Shown in pieces: positions 1 through 12,527 of a stretch of DNA of 64,000 nucleotides. The stretch's first letter is position 1; each line of letters starts with the position of its first letter. The stretch lies in assembly GCF_029784165.1 (NCBI RefSeq), contig NC_073694.1:81933290-81997289 (forward strand), in the 5' to 3' direction. The translations under genes and the position numbers were made by a program. The notes under the pieces are model-generated. The model ran no database searches. It was not told the origin of the DNA and saw nothing but the letters and a program-made list of their open reading frames with translations. This stretch comes from Wyeomyia smithii. Taxonomy: Eukaryota; Arthropoda; Insecta; Diptera; Culicidae.

Positions 1-167
1 GTGATCGGGATCTCTCCATGGTAGTGTGCGACAGATTCTTTTAATAAAGGTTTTCTGAACGCGCTCAATTCGCTGAATCCAGAACTCATAATGCGGGTTC
101 CATATAGCGCACGCAGTTTCCAAAATTGAGCGAACCAAAGAGCAGTAAAGAGTCCGCAAGGTGCCAT
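1..167 (-). pseudogene. LINE reverse transcriptase C-terminal fragment
   Basis: Read on the minus strand, the first 167 bases give one open stretch with the usual ending of a non-LTR reverse transcriptase. It reads LYCSLVRSILE, then CAIWNPHY, then QRIERVQKTFIKRIC and LPWRDP. This is the thumb and tail region seen in Jockey/CR1-type elements, where the SLVRSILEYA-like helix follows the palm domain. The frame runs off the left edge of the window, so the 3' end of the element lies outside. Upstream (above base 167) the reading dissolves into AT-rich sequence, so this copy is either truncated or strongly decayed. The clade cannot be fixed from this length. Confidence 0.75.
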
Positions 168-185
168 ATTGATATTGATATATAG

Positions 186-402
186 TCGGCGTGCGATCAA
201 ACCGAATTAAGCGCCGTTTTCTCAGATTGAGTTATAGACACCCAGTGGATATGAGAAGTAATAATCTATCTATTATGAAGTAACGAAATCGTTTGAGCAT
301 TTGATAACGATATTATAACAAAAATTCTCTGTAACAGCTTGTACACAGCAATTGCGGCGGTAAATGTTTTTAGAAGCTTGGTTCGGTTTGACTGCACGCC
401 GA
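186..402. repeat. Short element bounded by a 28-bp inverted motif
   Basis: Bases 186-215 (GGCGTGCGATCAAACCGAAT, then TAAGCGCC) recur in reverse complement at 375-402 (GCTTGGTTCGGTTTGACTGC, then ACGCC). The same motif pair, in the same convergent arrangement, occurs at 20901-20928 and 25041-25069. The interior around 295-360, read on the minus strand, resembles the sequence inside the second pair near 20990-21045 (shared GAGAATTTTTGTT and a TTTAAATGATTTC-like part). This fits a small TIR element or MITE family. No target duplication was found, so the boundaries are approximate. Confidence 0.45.
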
Positions 403-1779
403 CTAAAAGCATTGTCAATAAACAACTATTACTTCGTTTTGTAACTGAGCGTATTTTAGTTTGGTGCTTTTTCATAACACCAATTGTTATAGAAAGAAAT
501 CTATTAATATTTTTCAAATGATCTCATATCTGAAAAATAATATTGCATTTTTATTTGTTTTTTGACAGCATGAGTTTATTAATTTGATTCTTGAATATTG
601 TGCTTGTTGTAGGTTAAACTAAAGACAGTGTTAGTTCGCGGCAAAAAATGAATCCCGGGTGGCAAAACAGAAAACTTTAAAGTATGTATGGGTATGTATA
701 TTTATATACAGATCCTGTTAAATTTTGGCACGGTTCAACTTTGAAACTGTTCAATTTCGGTTCGGAACGGTTTTGCTTTTCTCCTAGTTTCATTCATATT
801 TTCTTTCAACGAAGAGGATGGCCGGAGTTAATCGACTGGTTTCTGATATATGGCCGAAATATGTTTCAGTAACATGGTAACGATGATCAAAGCAATGCTT
901 AGAAGTGCTTAAAATCCTACCATGCCTCGAATTGAAAAATGTAAAAATGCGGACCTGTTTGAAATTATAAACCTAGTTCATTGGTGGCCATATCTTGAGT
1001 TGGGATCGTCACGGACCGCAAAGCAGATCAAACTTAAAAAATCCTGATAGCAACAAACTTCAAGCTGGCACTGACATAATCACGCTACTGAAACGATTTT
1101 TGATATTCCAAAAATCACCTTGATTTGCCTTGCAGTAACATTTCCGAGTGAACTCTGTATATTCACGACGATTGACAATGAGAACCCGAAAATGGCAACA
1201 AAAGAGACAAGATATTGAATCACTTGTCGGATCTCCACGCTAACTGTGATGGTTGCTGGCTATTCATGAGAGAAAGAAACGAGTGCGATGATATTTTCTC
1301 TCTCGTCATAGTCAGCATGTTGCTTGGATTAATCGCAGCTCTGGCTGCAGCATGCTGCTGTTGCAAATTCAACCATGTGATGAAAAATGATATCGCTTAA
1401 ATTTATCTTGGAGGCTTCCCCGAAGATACTATGAGCAAAAATCACACTTTGAAAATTAATTCCACGCGAAATTATTTATCATACTTAAGCAAGTCTGCAA
1501 TAGCAGCATGCTGTAGCAGTGTTGCTGGAAAATTTCAATTTTGAGCCGTCCGTCAGACATTCAATCAGTTTGGGGTGAATTGCTGTTTCTACAAGCATCG
1601 TAGCGCCTTATGGTCTTCAAAAGAGTTTTTCCCAGGAAAATTTCCTACAAATATCATGTATCGATATATTTTTAGGGCCCAACTGGGAATTTCTAGAGAA
1701 TTAGTTTTGAAAAAGTGAATTTTCCCATTTAAAATCGTATGGAAACTTTAAAAATCGGGCGCAATTCGGGCGTTTCACC
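403..1779. other. No gene seen
   Basis: AT-rich sequence with only short chance open frames, the longest about 60 codons. I see no splice-linked exons, RNA gene or terminal repeats. The last part (about 1690-1780) leads into the gypsy remnant, but no gag or 5' LTR could be recognised there. Confidence 0.5.
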
Positions 1780-1839
1780 GATCGATCTGAAAAGTTACAC
1801 AGTTGTTATTATGGGACCCGTAAGGCACACGAAAAGTAC

Positions 1840-2277
1840 ATGGGAGCTAACATTTATTTTTTGTCCCACCCTAATGGCCATTCCTTCAAGGCTTTGCTCA
1901 ACAGTGGTAGTAATGCCACAATTATCAACAAAAAGTTGTACCGAAAGTTTTCCAAAAATCCATTGAAAGATTTGGAAAGGCCAATTGAACTTCGTTCAGC
2001 AAATGGACAGACCTTACCGATCCTTGGACAAATATATCTTCCGTACACTTCCCAAAACAAGACAAAGGTTATTTGCATTATTGTAGTGGAGCAATTAACA
2101 GTTTCTTCAATACTCGGTATGGACTTATGGCGCGCCTTTGGAATAACACCCGAGTTCCAAACTTGTGCTCTATTGAACTCAGGTTCAGAACGGGACGAAG
2201 AAGTAGAGAATGATGCTCCGAGTGAGTCTATACTTACTCCGGAACAGATTGACTGTATCGAACAGGTTACGACCTGA
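1840..2277 (+). pseudogene. Gypsy retropepsin domain (inactive)
   Basis: The frame carries an aspartic protease fold signature: ALLNSGSNATIINKKLY followed by the second conserved part SSILGMDLWRAFG. In active retropepsins the catalytic motif is DSG (or DTG). Here the Asp position reads Asn (NSGS), which should abolish catalysis. An in-frame TGA at 2275-2277 separates it from the RT domain in the same frame. Upstream coding that should belong to gag or the zinc knuckle is missing. Confidence 0.75.
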
Positions 2278-2289
2278 TTCCAGGCAGTA

Positions 2290-2867
2290 GTGCCCGGCAA
2301 ATTGAATACGACCTCGCTAACAGAGCACAGGATCGTAATTAGGGAAGAATTCTACAGTACCGCGCCTGTTTGCCGATATCCTTATAAAATGAGCCCAAGG
2401 AAACTGTCTAAAGTCTGGGAAGAAGTCGACCGTTGGCATTCTATGGGTATTATTGAAGAGTCAGACTCCGATTGGTCTTTGAATATTGTCGCTGTGACCA
2501 AACCAGACGACTCTATTCGGCTTTGTCTAGATGCCCGGCCTTTTAATGAGCGTACAGTACGTGATGCATACCCTCTGCCTCATCCCGGGTGCATTTTAGG
2601 AAGCCTGCCTAAAGCCAAGTACCTGTCTACTATAGACTTAAAGGAGGCTTTTCTACAGGTTCCTTTGGCTAAGGGCAGTCGTAAGTTTACTGCTTTTAGT
2701 GTGTCCGGCAGGGATATGTTCCAATTTACTCGTCTACCTTTCGGTCTCGTTAACAGCCCTGCCACTTTGGCACGTCTGATGGACCAGGAGTTAGGGCGAA
2801 GAAAACTGGAACCGTACGTCTTCGTTTACCTCGATGATATCCTCGTGGTAAGCGAAACGTTCAAGCA
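2290..2867 (+). pseudogene. Gypsy reverse transcriptase, first part
   Basis: In the same frame as the protease. RT landmarks in order are the entry region (SDSDWSLNIVAVTKPDD), LCLDARPFNERTV, STIDLKEAFLQVPL (catalytic Asp in the DLK segment), FTRLPFGLVNSPATL, and the YLDD box in FVYLDDILV with both active-site aspartates. The frame is then broken by the SINE at 2868. RT coding resumes at 3131 with residues that continue the alignment (LLKNVAKCLAKANLTIYLAK). Confidence 0.85.
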
Positions 2868-3130
2868 ACAAACAATATCGCACGCTAGCCTGGGGGCTAA
2901 TAGCGGTCTCGATCAACTAGATTAGTTGAGAGAATTCGTTATCGATATTGTTCTCGGCACATTTTGCATGTTGTAAGTACAACGATACACCGTGCCCCAG
3001 TGCTGAGTCGAGAAAATTTCCAGCTCGAAAAGTTCCTTGACCTGATCGGGAATCGAACCCGATATCACAACCATGTGGGAGAGCTAGCCGACCGACATCG
3101 CTAACCACAGAACCACGGGGACCACAAGCA
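2862..3130 (-). mobile_element. tRNA-derived SINE with 6-bp target duplication
   Basis: The insertion splits the gypsy RT. CAAGCA is present on both sides (2862-2867 and 3125-3130). On the minus strand the head is tRNA-like: it starts near 3123 with CCCCGTGGTTCTGTGGTTAG (box A-like region) and carries a perfect pol III box B, GGTTCGATTCC, at 3049-3059 (plus-strand GGAATCGAACC). A tRNA-unrelated body and tail of about 170 bases follow, reaching 2868. The known family type is a tRNA-derived SINE with internal pol III promoter. The specific family is not recognised. Confidence 0.8.
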
Positions 3131-3660
3131 TTACCTACAATTACTCAAAAATGTGGCCAAATGCCTAGCCAAAGCAAATCTGACGATATACCTGGCCAAA
3201 ATCCCGTTTTTGGGTTCCAGAATTAAAATTTCTTGGCTATTTGTTGAATCAGGAAGGTTTAAAGGCCAATCCTGACAAAATTCAGCCGATACTCGATTAC
3301 GAGCGGCCGGTGACGGTTACTAAACTGCGCCGATTCCTTGAAATGTGCGGTTACTACCGGCGTTTCATTGATCGGTTTAGTGAGGTAACCGCACCTTTGA
3401 CCGACCTCTTGAAAACAAAGGCCAAGAGTATTGGCTGGAACTCCGAAGCAGAACTCGAGTTCCTGAAGGTAAAGGAACTTTTAGTCACTCCTCCAGCGCT
3501 CGTCCCGCCAGATTTTTCGAAGGAATTAATTCTGCAGACAGATGCCAGTGACACTGCTGCCGCGGCTGGTCTGGTGCAACAACATCCAGAGGGGGGAAAA
3601 GTGGAAGCTTATTTTCAATATAAGCTAACCACTACCCAACGGAATTACCACGCTACCTAA
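3131..3660 (+). pseudogene. Gypsy RT connection and RNase H start
   Basis: After the SINE the coding resumes, with a small frame slip before 3241 (YLLNQEG region). It continues through the RT connection (LDYERPVTVTKLRRFLEMCG, YYRRFIDRFSEVTAPLTDLL) into RNase H (LILQTDASDTAAAAGLVQQ, with the first catalytic Asp of the TDAS motif). An in-frame TAA at 3658-3660, where a Glu codon is expected by family pattern, ends the frame. The next segment stays in the same frame. Confidence 0.8.
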
Positions 3661-3675
3661 AAGGAAGGTCTGGCG

Positions 3676-5223
3676 GTGACTATGGTGGTTGAACACTTTC
3701 GAGGTTACTTGGAAGGTTATAATATTCGACTTGCCACTGATTCATCAGCCATTACCTGGATACTGAGGACCAAACGGAAAACCAGTTCGTGCCTGAGTCG
3801 GTGGAGTCTGGAACTACAACTCTACGACATGTCCATTGAGCACCGGAAAGGTAACGACAATGTCGTTCCGGATGCCTTTTCCCGGGATGTAGCAGCCATT
3901 TCGGCATTGTCCAATTCATACTGGTATTGCCCACGAAGTCTAAAGTTTCAGATAATCCTGATGATTATCCTGACTTTAAAGTTAAGGATGGTAAACCTTT
4001 CCCGGGCTGTAGCAGCCATTTCAGCATTGTGCACTTCAGACTGGTATTGTCCCATGGAGTCTAAAGTTTCAGATAATCCTGATGATTATCTTGACTTTGA
4101 AGTTGAAGATGGTAAACTTTTCAAATACGTGGCCTCGACAAGTGTACCGTTCGACTCTCGGTTTAGTTGGAAATTGGTCCCAACTCCCGAGTGTCGAGAA
4201 GAAATCGTGCAGCGTACTCACGATGAATTGCTTCATGTGAGATACGATAAAACGATTCACGAGGTTCAAAAACGCTATTTTTGGCCTCGTATGGGACCAG
4301 AAGTCTGCGAATATATTCGACAATGTGGGACCTGCAAAGAGCTAAAAGCACCATTTACCTCAGTCCAACCGGAAATGGGTCAGTCACGCACGACCGGTGC
4401 ACCGTGGCAGATGATTTTGGTGGACTACATATGCCCACTTCCTCGAAGCAAACGGGGCAATCAACTCTTGCTAGTCGTCCTCGACGTCTTCAGCAAGTAC
4501 GTAATGTTGACCCCCGTTCGCAAAATTTGCAGCGCCTCCCTTTGCGCGACCCTTCCCGAACAGTGGTTCAACCGTCATGGAAGTCCGGAAATCCTGTTGA
4601 GCGATAATGGTTCGACGTTCATCTCCAAAGAATTTAGCCGGTTCTTAAAAGAAAAAAATGTCACAAATTGGCTGAATTCGAGATATCATTCGCGGGCTAA
4701 CCCGGTAGAACGAACGAATCGTTCTATAAATACGGCAATCCGCGCGTACGCCCGCACGGACCAGCGCAACTGGGGTGCCCGCATTTCTGATGTGGAACGC
4801 ATCCTAAATACCACGGTTCATTCTTCTACCGGGTTTAGTCCTCATTTCGTCGTCCATGGTTGTGAACTGGCATCAGGGGATGACTACTCCAGGATTTTCG
4901 GGAAGGTTGATCTAAAATCAAGACAGGACCAAGTAGAGACAATTCGGGGTATTGTGGTTAAAAATCTTAGTAAGGCTTCAGAGGGTGCACGACAGCAATA
5001 CAACGGGCGACATCGCAAATTTGCGAACCCATTCGCAGTTGGTCAAATTATTTACCGACGAAACATGAAGTTGTCGAACGCTCTCGAGCCTTATAACGCT
5101 AGAATTGGACCACAATACTTACCGGCGAAAGTTCTCGCCAAAAAGGGGTCTTCATCCTACGAGCTGGTTGATCCTACCGGGAAAAATCTTGGTGTTGCTG
5201 GCCATCTTCTCAAACCAGCATAA
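3676..5223 (+). pseudogene. Gypsy RNase H end and integrase
   Basis: Open for 515 codons in the same frame as the upstream domains. It starts inside RNase H (ATDSSAITWIL, then RKGNDNVVPDAFSRD). After a duplicated linker comes the integrase: an HHCC zinc finger (HDELLHVRYDKTIHEV, then CGTCKELK), the catalytic core with LDVFSKYV and LSDNGSTFISKEF (the two Asp) and NPVERTNRSI (Glu), and a C-terminal domain ending GHLLKPA. The core triad is visible. A rare SRYHSRANP replaces the common YHPQANP. The protein has no start of its own, being a piece of a broken polyprotein. Confidence 0.85.
3881..4120 (+). repeat. Tandem 120-bp duplication in the integrase linker
   Basis: CCCGGGATGTAGCAGCCATT begins at 3881 and a diverged copy (CCCGGGCTGTAGCAGCCATT) at 4001. 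Each unit runs through CTAAAGTTTCAGATAATCCT to a GGTAAAC end. The units differ at many positions, and the first reads in a shifted frame through its second half, so the duplication is not recent. Confidence 0.85.
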
Positions 5224-6584
5224 ACTGGTACAATTTTGTACCAGCGACCTGCTTTCAAACGGATTGTTCATTTGGGAACTTTTCAAAGGCGACCGCCGGA
5301 CTACATTTGGACTGTCGGTCTGTTTATGCGTTGCTCTACCTTCTACTGAATAGCAAAAAGGGAGACTTACACTGCTGTTGGAAGATTCTTCATTACCTTC
5401 ATTAACGTTTTGCGTGCTTCGCACTAGTGGAGGGATAATAAATCGTTCCAATAAAGTTTTGCCTTCTGTTCCAAAAACAGTCGTGATGGTGTAAATGTAA
5501 ATTTTTGCCGGAATGGAATTCCGTGACTGTTGGAAATACACCCACGCACTGGCACTTGGAAACAAAAAGCAAACAACCGAAAACACCTCGCTTCGCCTTG
5601 TTCGGTGCCATTGATTTAGTTTTCACTCCTCTTCAGCAAGGACTTTTTACAAATTTTTGCCATGTTTGGACCTTTATTCTTTGCACAAAACACTTTTCCC
5701 CTCTTCTATGGGGATGAACAAGCACGCGCAACGTATTTTCGCCGCGAGGAACCGTCGCAAGAACACAAAAAAAGTGAAAACCGGAATGTGAACGACGAGA
5801 TTCCATCCCGGTTTGTTTACATAAAATATCATTCATTGATCAATCCGCATAGAAATGACCTCATCGCCGGTTGACGTCTCCAAACGAGGCCGTGCTGCCA
5901 GAAACGATAAGATGGATTCATATTAGAAACTGACCGTTTGTGGTAAGGCAATGTGGATATGTATGAATGCGCGTCATCGGAACCGAATGTTGTGTATTCG
6001 GAGTCTTGCATAATACAGAGGTTTCAGATATTAACCATTAGGGTGATAAAATTGAATTCCTTAGGGAATATTTTTATTATTCACCGCATTATGCGAGCAA
6101 CATTCTTTGGTTCTTCTCAAACGTCTCAGTATGGGAGATGCTTTTGGGATGAACAGGGACAGAAAGACATTTCGTCCAGAATGTTGACGATGACGTGGGA
6201 TGGGTGCCAGAAGGAGTGCGTGAATGTGTGATTGGATATGTATTAGTGAACGAGTAAAAGTTGGGGTGGTTGGATGAGAGGCAATGTTCTAGAGTTAATA
6301 AGAAGGTGAGTCGAATTGCAAATGGCGATTGGAATGAGAGGATATGTTTGAAAGAGAGAATAGAATGAGTGGTTCGGAAATTACCTCCAGTTTCAGCATC
6401 GAGTGGGAATGTACCTAATTTTGGGTACTTCTGCGAGAAAGTGTATAACTGAAAATTACCCGCATTTGGACACTCTCGCAGCAGCCCAGTATGACCAGTC
6501 ACCAGTCTTCGTTGTTGCACGTCGAACAAAGTGTGCGAGAAAAACACGTTTTCGCTGTGACTCTGATTCTCATGTTTTGATACA
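5224..6584. other. Gypsy 3' flank, possible LTR, no gene
   Basis: After the integrase stop there is a purine tract near 5356-5366 and two AATAAA signals near 5437 and 5451. These would suit a 3' LTR, but there is no second LTR to compare. From about 5870 to 6584 I see no coding similarity, tandem repeat or RNA gene. Confidence 0.35.
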
Positions 6585-7139
6585 GGTGCTTATTACGGGA
6601 GTCACTTCACGGTGAAATATATTTCACACTCACGCTCACTTCCCTTTTTTAGACCTATTCCCGATTCCACCTCAAGTGAGGTGACAAAAATCACCTCCGT
6701 GGAGTGAGATTGACAGTGAAGTGAAATTGAGAATAGGACAAGTGAAATGGGATTGTTTCCCAGCTCAAAAATCTCTAAGTCCCAGAAAGTCGTTTTTTCC
6801 GTTTTTTTAGATAACACCAGATCTTGACGTGTTCTGCATTTCTAAGACATTCGGCATAAAAAAAAAAGTTTTTTTCGGTATCGAAAATTTCCTGAACTAG
6901 TTGCATTTTTTTCATCGAGCAAAAAAATGAAAAATTTTACCGCTTTAAGACACGGATCAAATTCGGATTCGTTTCGTTACTGAAGAATAAATCCAACATT
7001 TACCATTAGATCACAAATCAATCAACTTTAAGACTTATGGCATCTTCGTGGAATCATTTCACCGTTCAAAATGGTCGTGAAATAATTCCACGCGAAACGT
7101 CGCTTTTTCCGTTCTCACTTCACTGATATGACTCTTATT
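6585..7139 (+). mobile_element. MITE family G, copy A (3' truncated)
   Basis: Begins with the terminal sequence GGTGCTTATTACGGGAGTCA and runs parallel to the complete copy that follows. It stops at GATATGACTCTTATT just where copy B starts, so the last 110 or so bases, including the right TIR, are missing. No coding capacity. Internal landmarks shared by all copies are CACCTCAAGTGAGGTGA, GATAACACCAGATCTTGACG and CTTTAAGACTTATGGCATC. Confidence 0.85.
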
Positions 7140-7806
7140 GGTGCTTATTACGGGAGTCACTCCACGGTGAAATATATTTCACTATCACGCTCACTTCACT
7201 ATTTTAGACCTATTCCCGATTCCACCTCAAGTGAGGTGACAAAAATCACCTCCGTGGAGTGAGATTGACAGTGAAGTGAAATTGAGAATGGGACAATTGA
7301 AATGAGATTGTTTCCCAGCTCAAAAATGTCTAAGTCCCAGAAAGTCGTTTTTTTCCCGTTTTTTTAGATAACACCAGATCTTGACGCGTTCTGCATTTCT
7401 AAGACATCCGGCATCAAAAAAAAAATGTTTTTTTCGGTATCGAAAATTTCCTGAACTAGTTTGAATTTTTTTCATCGGGCAAAAAAATGAAAAATTGACC
7501 GCTTTAAGGCACGGATCAAACTCTGATTCGCTTCGTTACTGAAGAATAAATCCAATATTTACCATTAGAACACAAATCAATCAACTTTAAGACTTATGGC
7601 ATCTTCGTGGAATCATTTCACCTTGAACGGTGGTCGTGAAATAATTCCACGCGAAACGTCGCTTTTTCCGTTCTCACTTCACTGATATGACACTCATAAT
7701 AACCCAGATTCCACGGCAGATGTCACTTCGCGACGTTTTTCTCACTTACGTGAGTCCCGTAATAGGATTTTGTTCACTTCACTCTGATTTCACCGTAATA
7801 AGCACC
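7140..7806 (+). mobile_element. MITE family G, copy B (complete)
   Basis: 667 bp with terminal inverted repeats: left GGTGCTTATTACGGGAGTCA, right ending TTTCACCGTAATAAGCACC. The right TIR lacks about 11 bases found in copy C. It contains subterminal palindromes such as CACCTCAAGTGAGGTG. It is non-coding, so a non-autonomous DNA transposon is the best call. The superfamily is not assigned because no clear target duplication flanks it. Confidence 0.85.
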
Positions 7807-7869
7807 ACAAACATACACTTCCCGCGCTGTATGTTTGCACAAATTTGTGAACATTGTTCTAGCTAATGT

Positions 7870-10003
<2,134 letters not shown>

Positions 10004-10005
10004 TT

Positions 10006-10016
10006 TGGCGCCCAAC
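10006..10016 (+). promoter_or_regulatory. Primer-binding site
   Basis: TGGCGCCCAAC lies two bases after the 5' LTR end. It is complementary to a tRNA 3' end reading GTTGGGCGCCA, the pattern used by tRNA-Lys-primed insect gypsy-like elements. The tRNA assignment is family knowledge. Confidence 0.88.
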
Positions 10017-10602
10017 AAAACAGGCTTTTGTGGAATAAGGGCTTCGCCAGTGTACTTTTAGTTACATTGGGAATCCTACAATAAAGGCTTGGCAGATTTG
10101 GCCTTGTAACATTTTTTTCAAAGGGTTTAGCCTGCATTGTTTTCTTTTCTTTCATAAGTTTGGCGATCATAGCAAAGGCATTTTTTTTAATTTTCTTTGG
10201 GTGTTGGATATTATATCGCTAGATTCTTAATTTATATTTGTACATTTATATTACTAGCCTAATAATTGGTTGATTTATATGCCATTTTCTAATAAATATT
10301 CTGTAAGCGACGTATCTATCTTCTTTTTCTAATTATTTTCCTGGGAACTCGTTATTTTTTTTTCTCTCTCGACTTTTGTATATTAAATATTGCATGACAT
10401 TGTTAGATTTATTTTATACTGAAACTTACTTTGGAAACCATACATAAATATAAAGCAATTTTCACTTAATTTCCTATATATAAAAAAAATATATATATAT
10501 TTGCCCTCCAAAAAAAAATATTCCCGTGAACCTGTTGCGTTTTGGTCAATCGACTGGTGCTCTAGCTTCATCTCACTTAAAGTAACATTGATATACCATA
10601 CG

Positions 10603-12491
10603 ATGAACCGTTTGTTTCCACACGCGGAAGACCTCACTCAAGAGGAAGTTGACTACGAATTGATGATTCGGAAGCAACCGGAGGAAACGTTCTCGTTGGA
10701 CTTGGTTGGAAAACGAAGGGTTTGTTGGGAGTTTGTTTAGGGAGGATCAGAGTGAAGGTAGAAACTACCGGGGTGATCTGAACATAAAAGACGAGGCTTC
10801 CTATGTGGAAGGCCGGATTACCAATCTGGGGAAATCTCTTAGCAGGAAAGTTGATCCGAAGTTAGAGTCAAGGGTATTACACTATTGGTATCGGATGAAG
10901 CGGACTATCGCCACAGATGATGAAGAAAAAAAGATTCGCAGGGAACTAATAAGACGAATTGAAAAATTAATGACCGATTTCCAATTTGGGCCCCCATTGT
11001 CACCGTTTAAAGAACGCATAAATAATCTTATTCCGACGGCCGAAACGAATACGGGGGAAGCAAACCAAGCCGTAGGTATGGCAAACGGGGCAGAAAACCA
11101 AAATACACAGGATACATCGAAAGGAGCCATTCCCAAGCTCCAAACACCGCCTGGACCAGTACCTGCGAACACACCTAGGCCAGAACCGAAGGTCAACGAT
11201 GAAGCAAACATTACAGTATCCAAAAAGGAATGGGACGAGATGAAGAGCGTGCTAGCTGAATTGATGGGACGCCTTAACAGAGGTAGATCTCCCATGGCAG
11301 GGTGGCATCGAGAAAGGATGGACGTAGCAGGCCTGAAGAATTTCGGGAACAGACATGAGCGAGACGAAGGGCAGGAAAGTAAGGCGAGTTACCCCGCATA
11401 TAGGCACCGATCACGAAATCAGAATACGGACTCCAGTGACAGCGATACACGGTGTAACAGACCTCAGAGAGAGAGAACAAGTCTTAATCGGGATAGGCAG
11501 GATAGCGACACGGATGTGACTCGGTATAGCTCGATTTCACAAGCCGTCAGTTACGGTCATAATAGGCCGTCACTGCCTATCACGGAACGGGAAATACGGC
11601 ACTACAGGATAAACGATGGGTACGGACGTGTGGAAAAGTGTAAGCTACGATTCGGGGGTGATTCTAGGAGCATGTCGGTGGAGAATTTTTTATACAAAGC
11701 TTAAAAAACTAGCGGAACGAGAAGGGGTGTCAAAGCTCACACTCCTCAGGGACATTCACATGTTACTGGAAGGAGCAGCGTCGGACTGGTTCTTCACCTT
11801 CGTAGACGATTTGGACACATGGGAGGCTTTCGAAACGAATATAATTTTTCGATTCGGGAACCCTAACAAAGATCAGGGAATCCGTTCGAAAATCCAAGAG
11901 CGTAAGCAGCAACGCGGTGAGCCGTTTATAGCCTTTGTAACCGAAATAGAAAAGCTCAACCGGATGCTTTCGCGCCCATTATCGAAGCGGCGTAAATTTG
12001 AAGTCATTTGGGACAATATGCGCCAGCATTACAGAACCAAGATTTCGATAGTCGAGGTAAATGATCTACAGCAGCTGACCAGACTGAATCACCGTATAGA
12101 TGCAGCAGACCCGCAACTGCATCAAACAAACGAAACCCCTTTCCGTCGACCGGTCAACCAGATTGACGCGGAATACAGCGAGACAGATAGCGAGAAGTCG
12201 GCAACAATAGATGTAGTTCATGGTACAAGCAACCGCGAGCAAACCAGAAACGACACGGCAGTCAACGGACGGCAACGTAGAGAAACACGCACACCGATAG
12301 AACAACCGTCTAAACAAAACACACCAGGGAAATGCTGAAACTGCCAGGAAGTAGGGCATGGCTGGCGACAATGCCAAAAGCCAAGAGCAATTTTCTGTTT
12401 CGGTTGTGGGAGTTTGGGTAGAACAATTCGCAGCTGCGAACGATGCGGTGGAGCGGTGCAAGCCGGTTTCCGCCAACAGGGAAACGAATAA
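10603..12491 (+). pseudogene. gag of the long-LTR element (frameshifted)
   Basis: The coding starts at ATG 10603 (MNRLFPHAEDLTQEEVDYEL) and continues in three frames. Single-base slips near 10705 and near 11699 move the reading from frame to frame while the similarity-like text runs on. The part from about 11700 (REGVSKLTLLRDIHMLLEGA, then WFFTFVDDLDTWEAFE) is a capsid-like region. Two C-terminal zinc knuckles follow. The first is interrupted by TGA at 12336-12338, at the position normally occupied by an aromatic residue after the first Cys. The second, CFGCGSLGRTIRSC, has Arg where the zinc-binding His should be. gag ends at TAA 12489-12491, just after a slippery heptamer. These are real breaks or assembly indels; the sequence alone cannot say which. 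Confidence 0.85.
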
Positions 12492-12527
12492 CTGGGTGGG
12501 ATGCCGGGAATATAACCATCCCACTCA
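12479..12527 (+). promoter_or_regulatory. Programmed -1 ribosomal frameshift cassette
   Basis: The heptamer GGGAAAC (12479-12485) sits in the gag frame as G GGA AAC, two codons before the gag stop TAA (12489-12491). After a 7-nt spacer comes an 11-bp stem: TGGGTGGGATG (12493-12503) pairs with CATCCCACTCA (12517-12527) with one G-U pair, around a 13-nt loop. The pol frame is exactly -1 relative to gag and is open from upstream of the heptamer. Heptamer type, spacing and stem match known -1 frameshift signals. A pseudoknot was not evident. Confidence 0.88.

Larger units (their letters stand above)
1780..5366 (+). mobile_element. Decayed Ty3-gypsy element lacking 5' LTR and gag
   Basis: The order protease, reverse transcriptase, RNase H, integrase is that of Ty3-gypsy pol. 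The integrase and RT resemble those of the complete long-LTR element at 7870-19708, so the same Osvaldo/Ulysses-like lineage is likely, but as a different family. No gag or upstream LTR is visible. A purine tract (AAAAAGGGAGA, about 5356-5366) follows the integrase and could be the polypurine tract, which would put a 3' LTR from about 5367 onward. This could not be confirmed without a second LTR. The coding region carries in-frame stops at 2275-2277 and 3658-3660, a SINE insertion at about 2868-3130 and small indels, so the copy is dead. Confidence 0.8.

Noticed and set aside
3040..3124. Genuine tRNA gene on the minus strand
   Set aside because: Box B is perfect, but the unit continues into a long unrelated body and is flanked by a target duplication inside a retrotransposon, so it is a SINE head.
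12066..12524. 152-codon minus-strand frame over gag
   Set aside because: Antisense shadow of gag, with no family motifs of its own.
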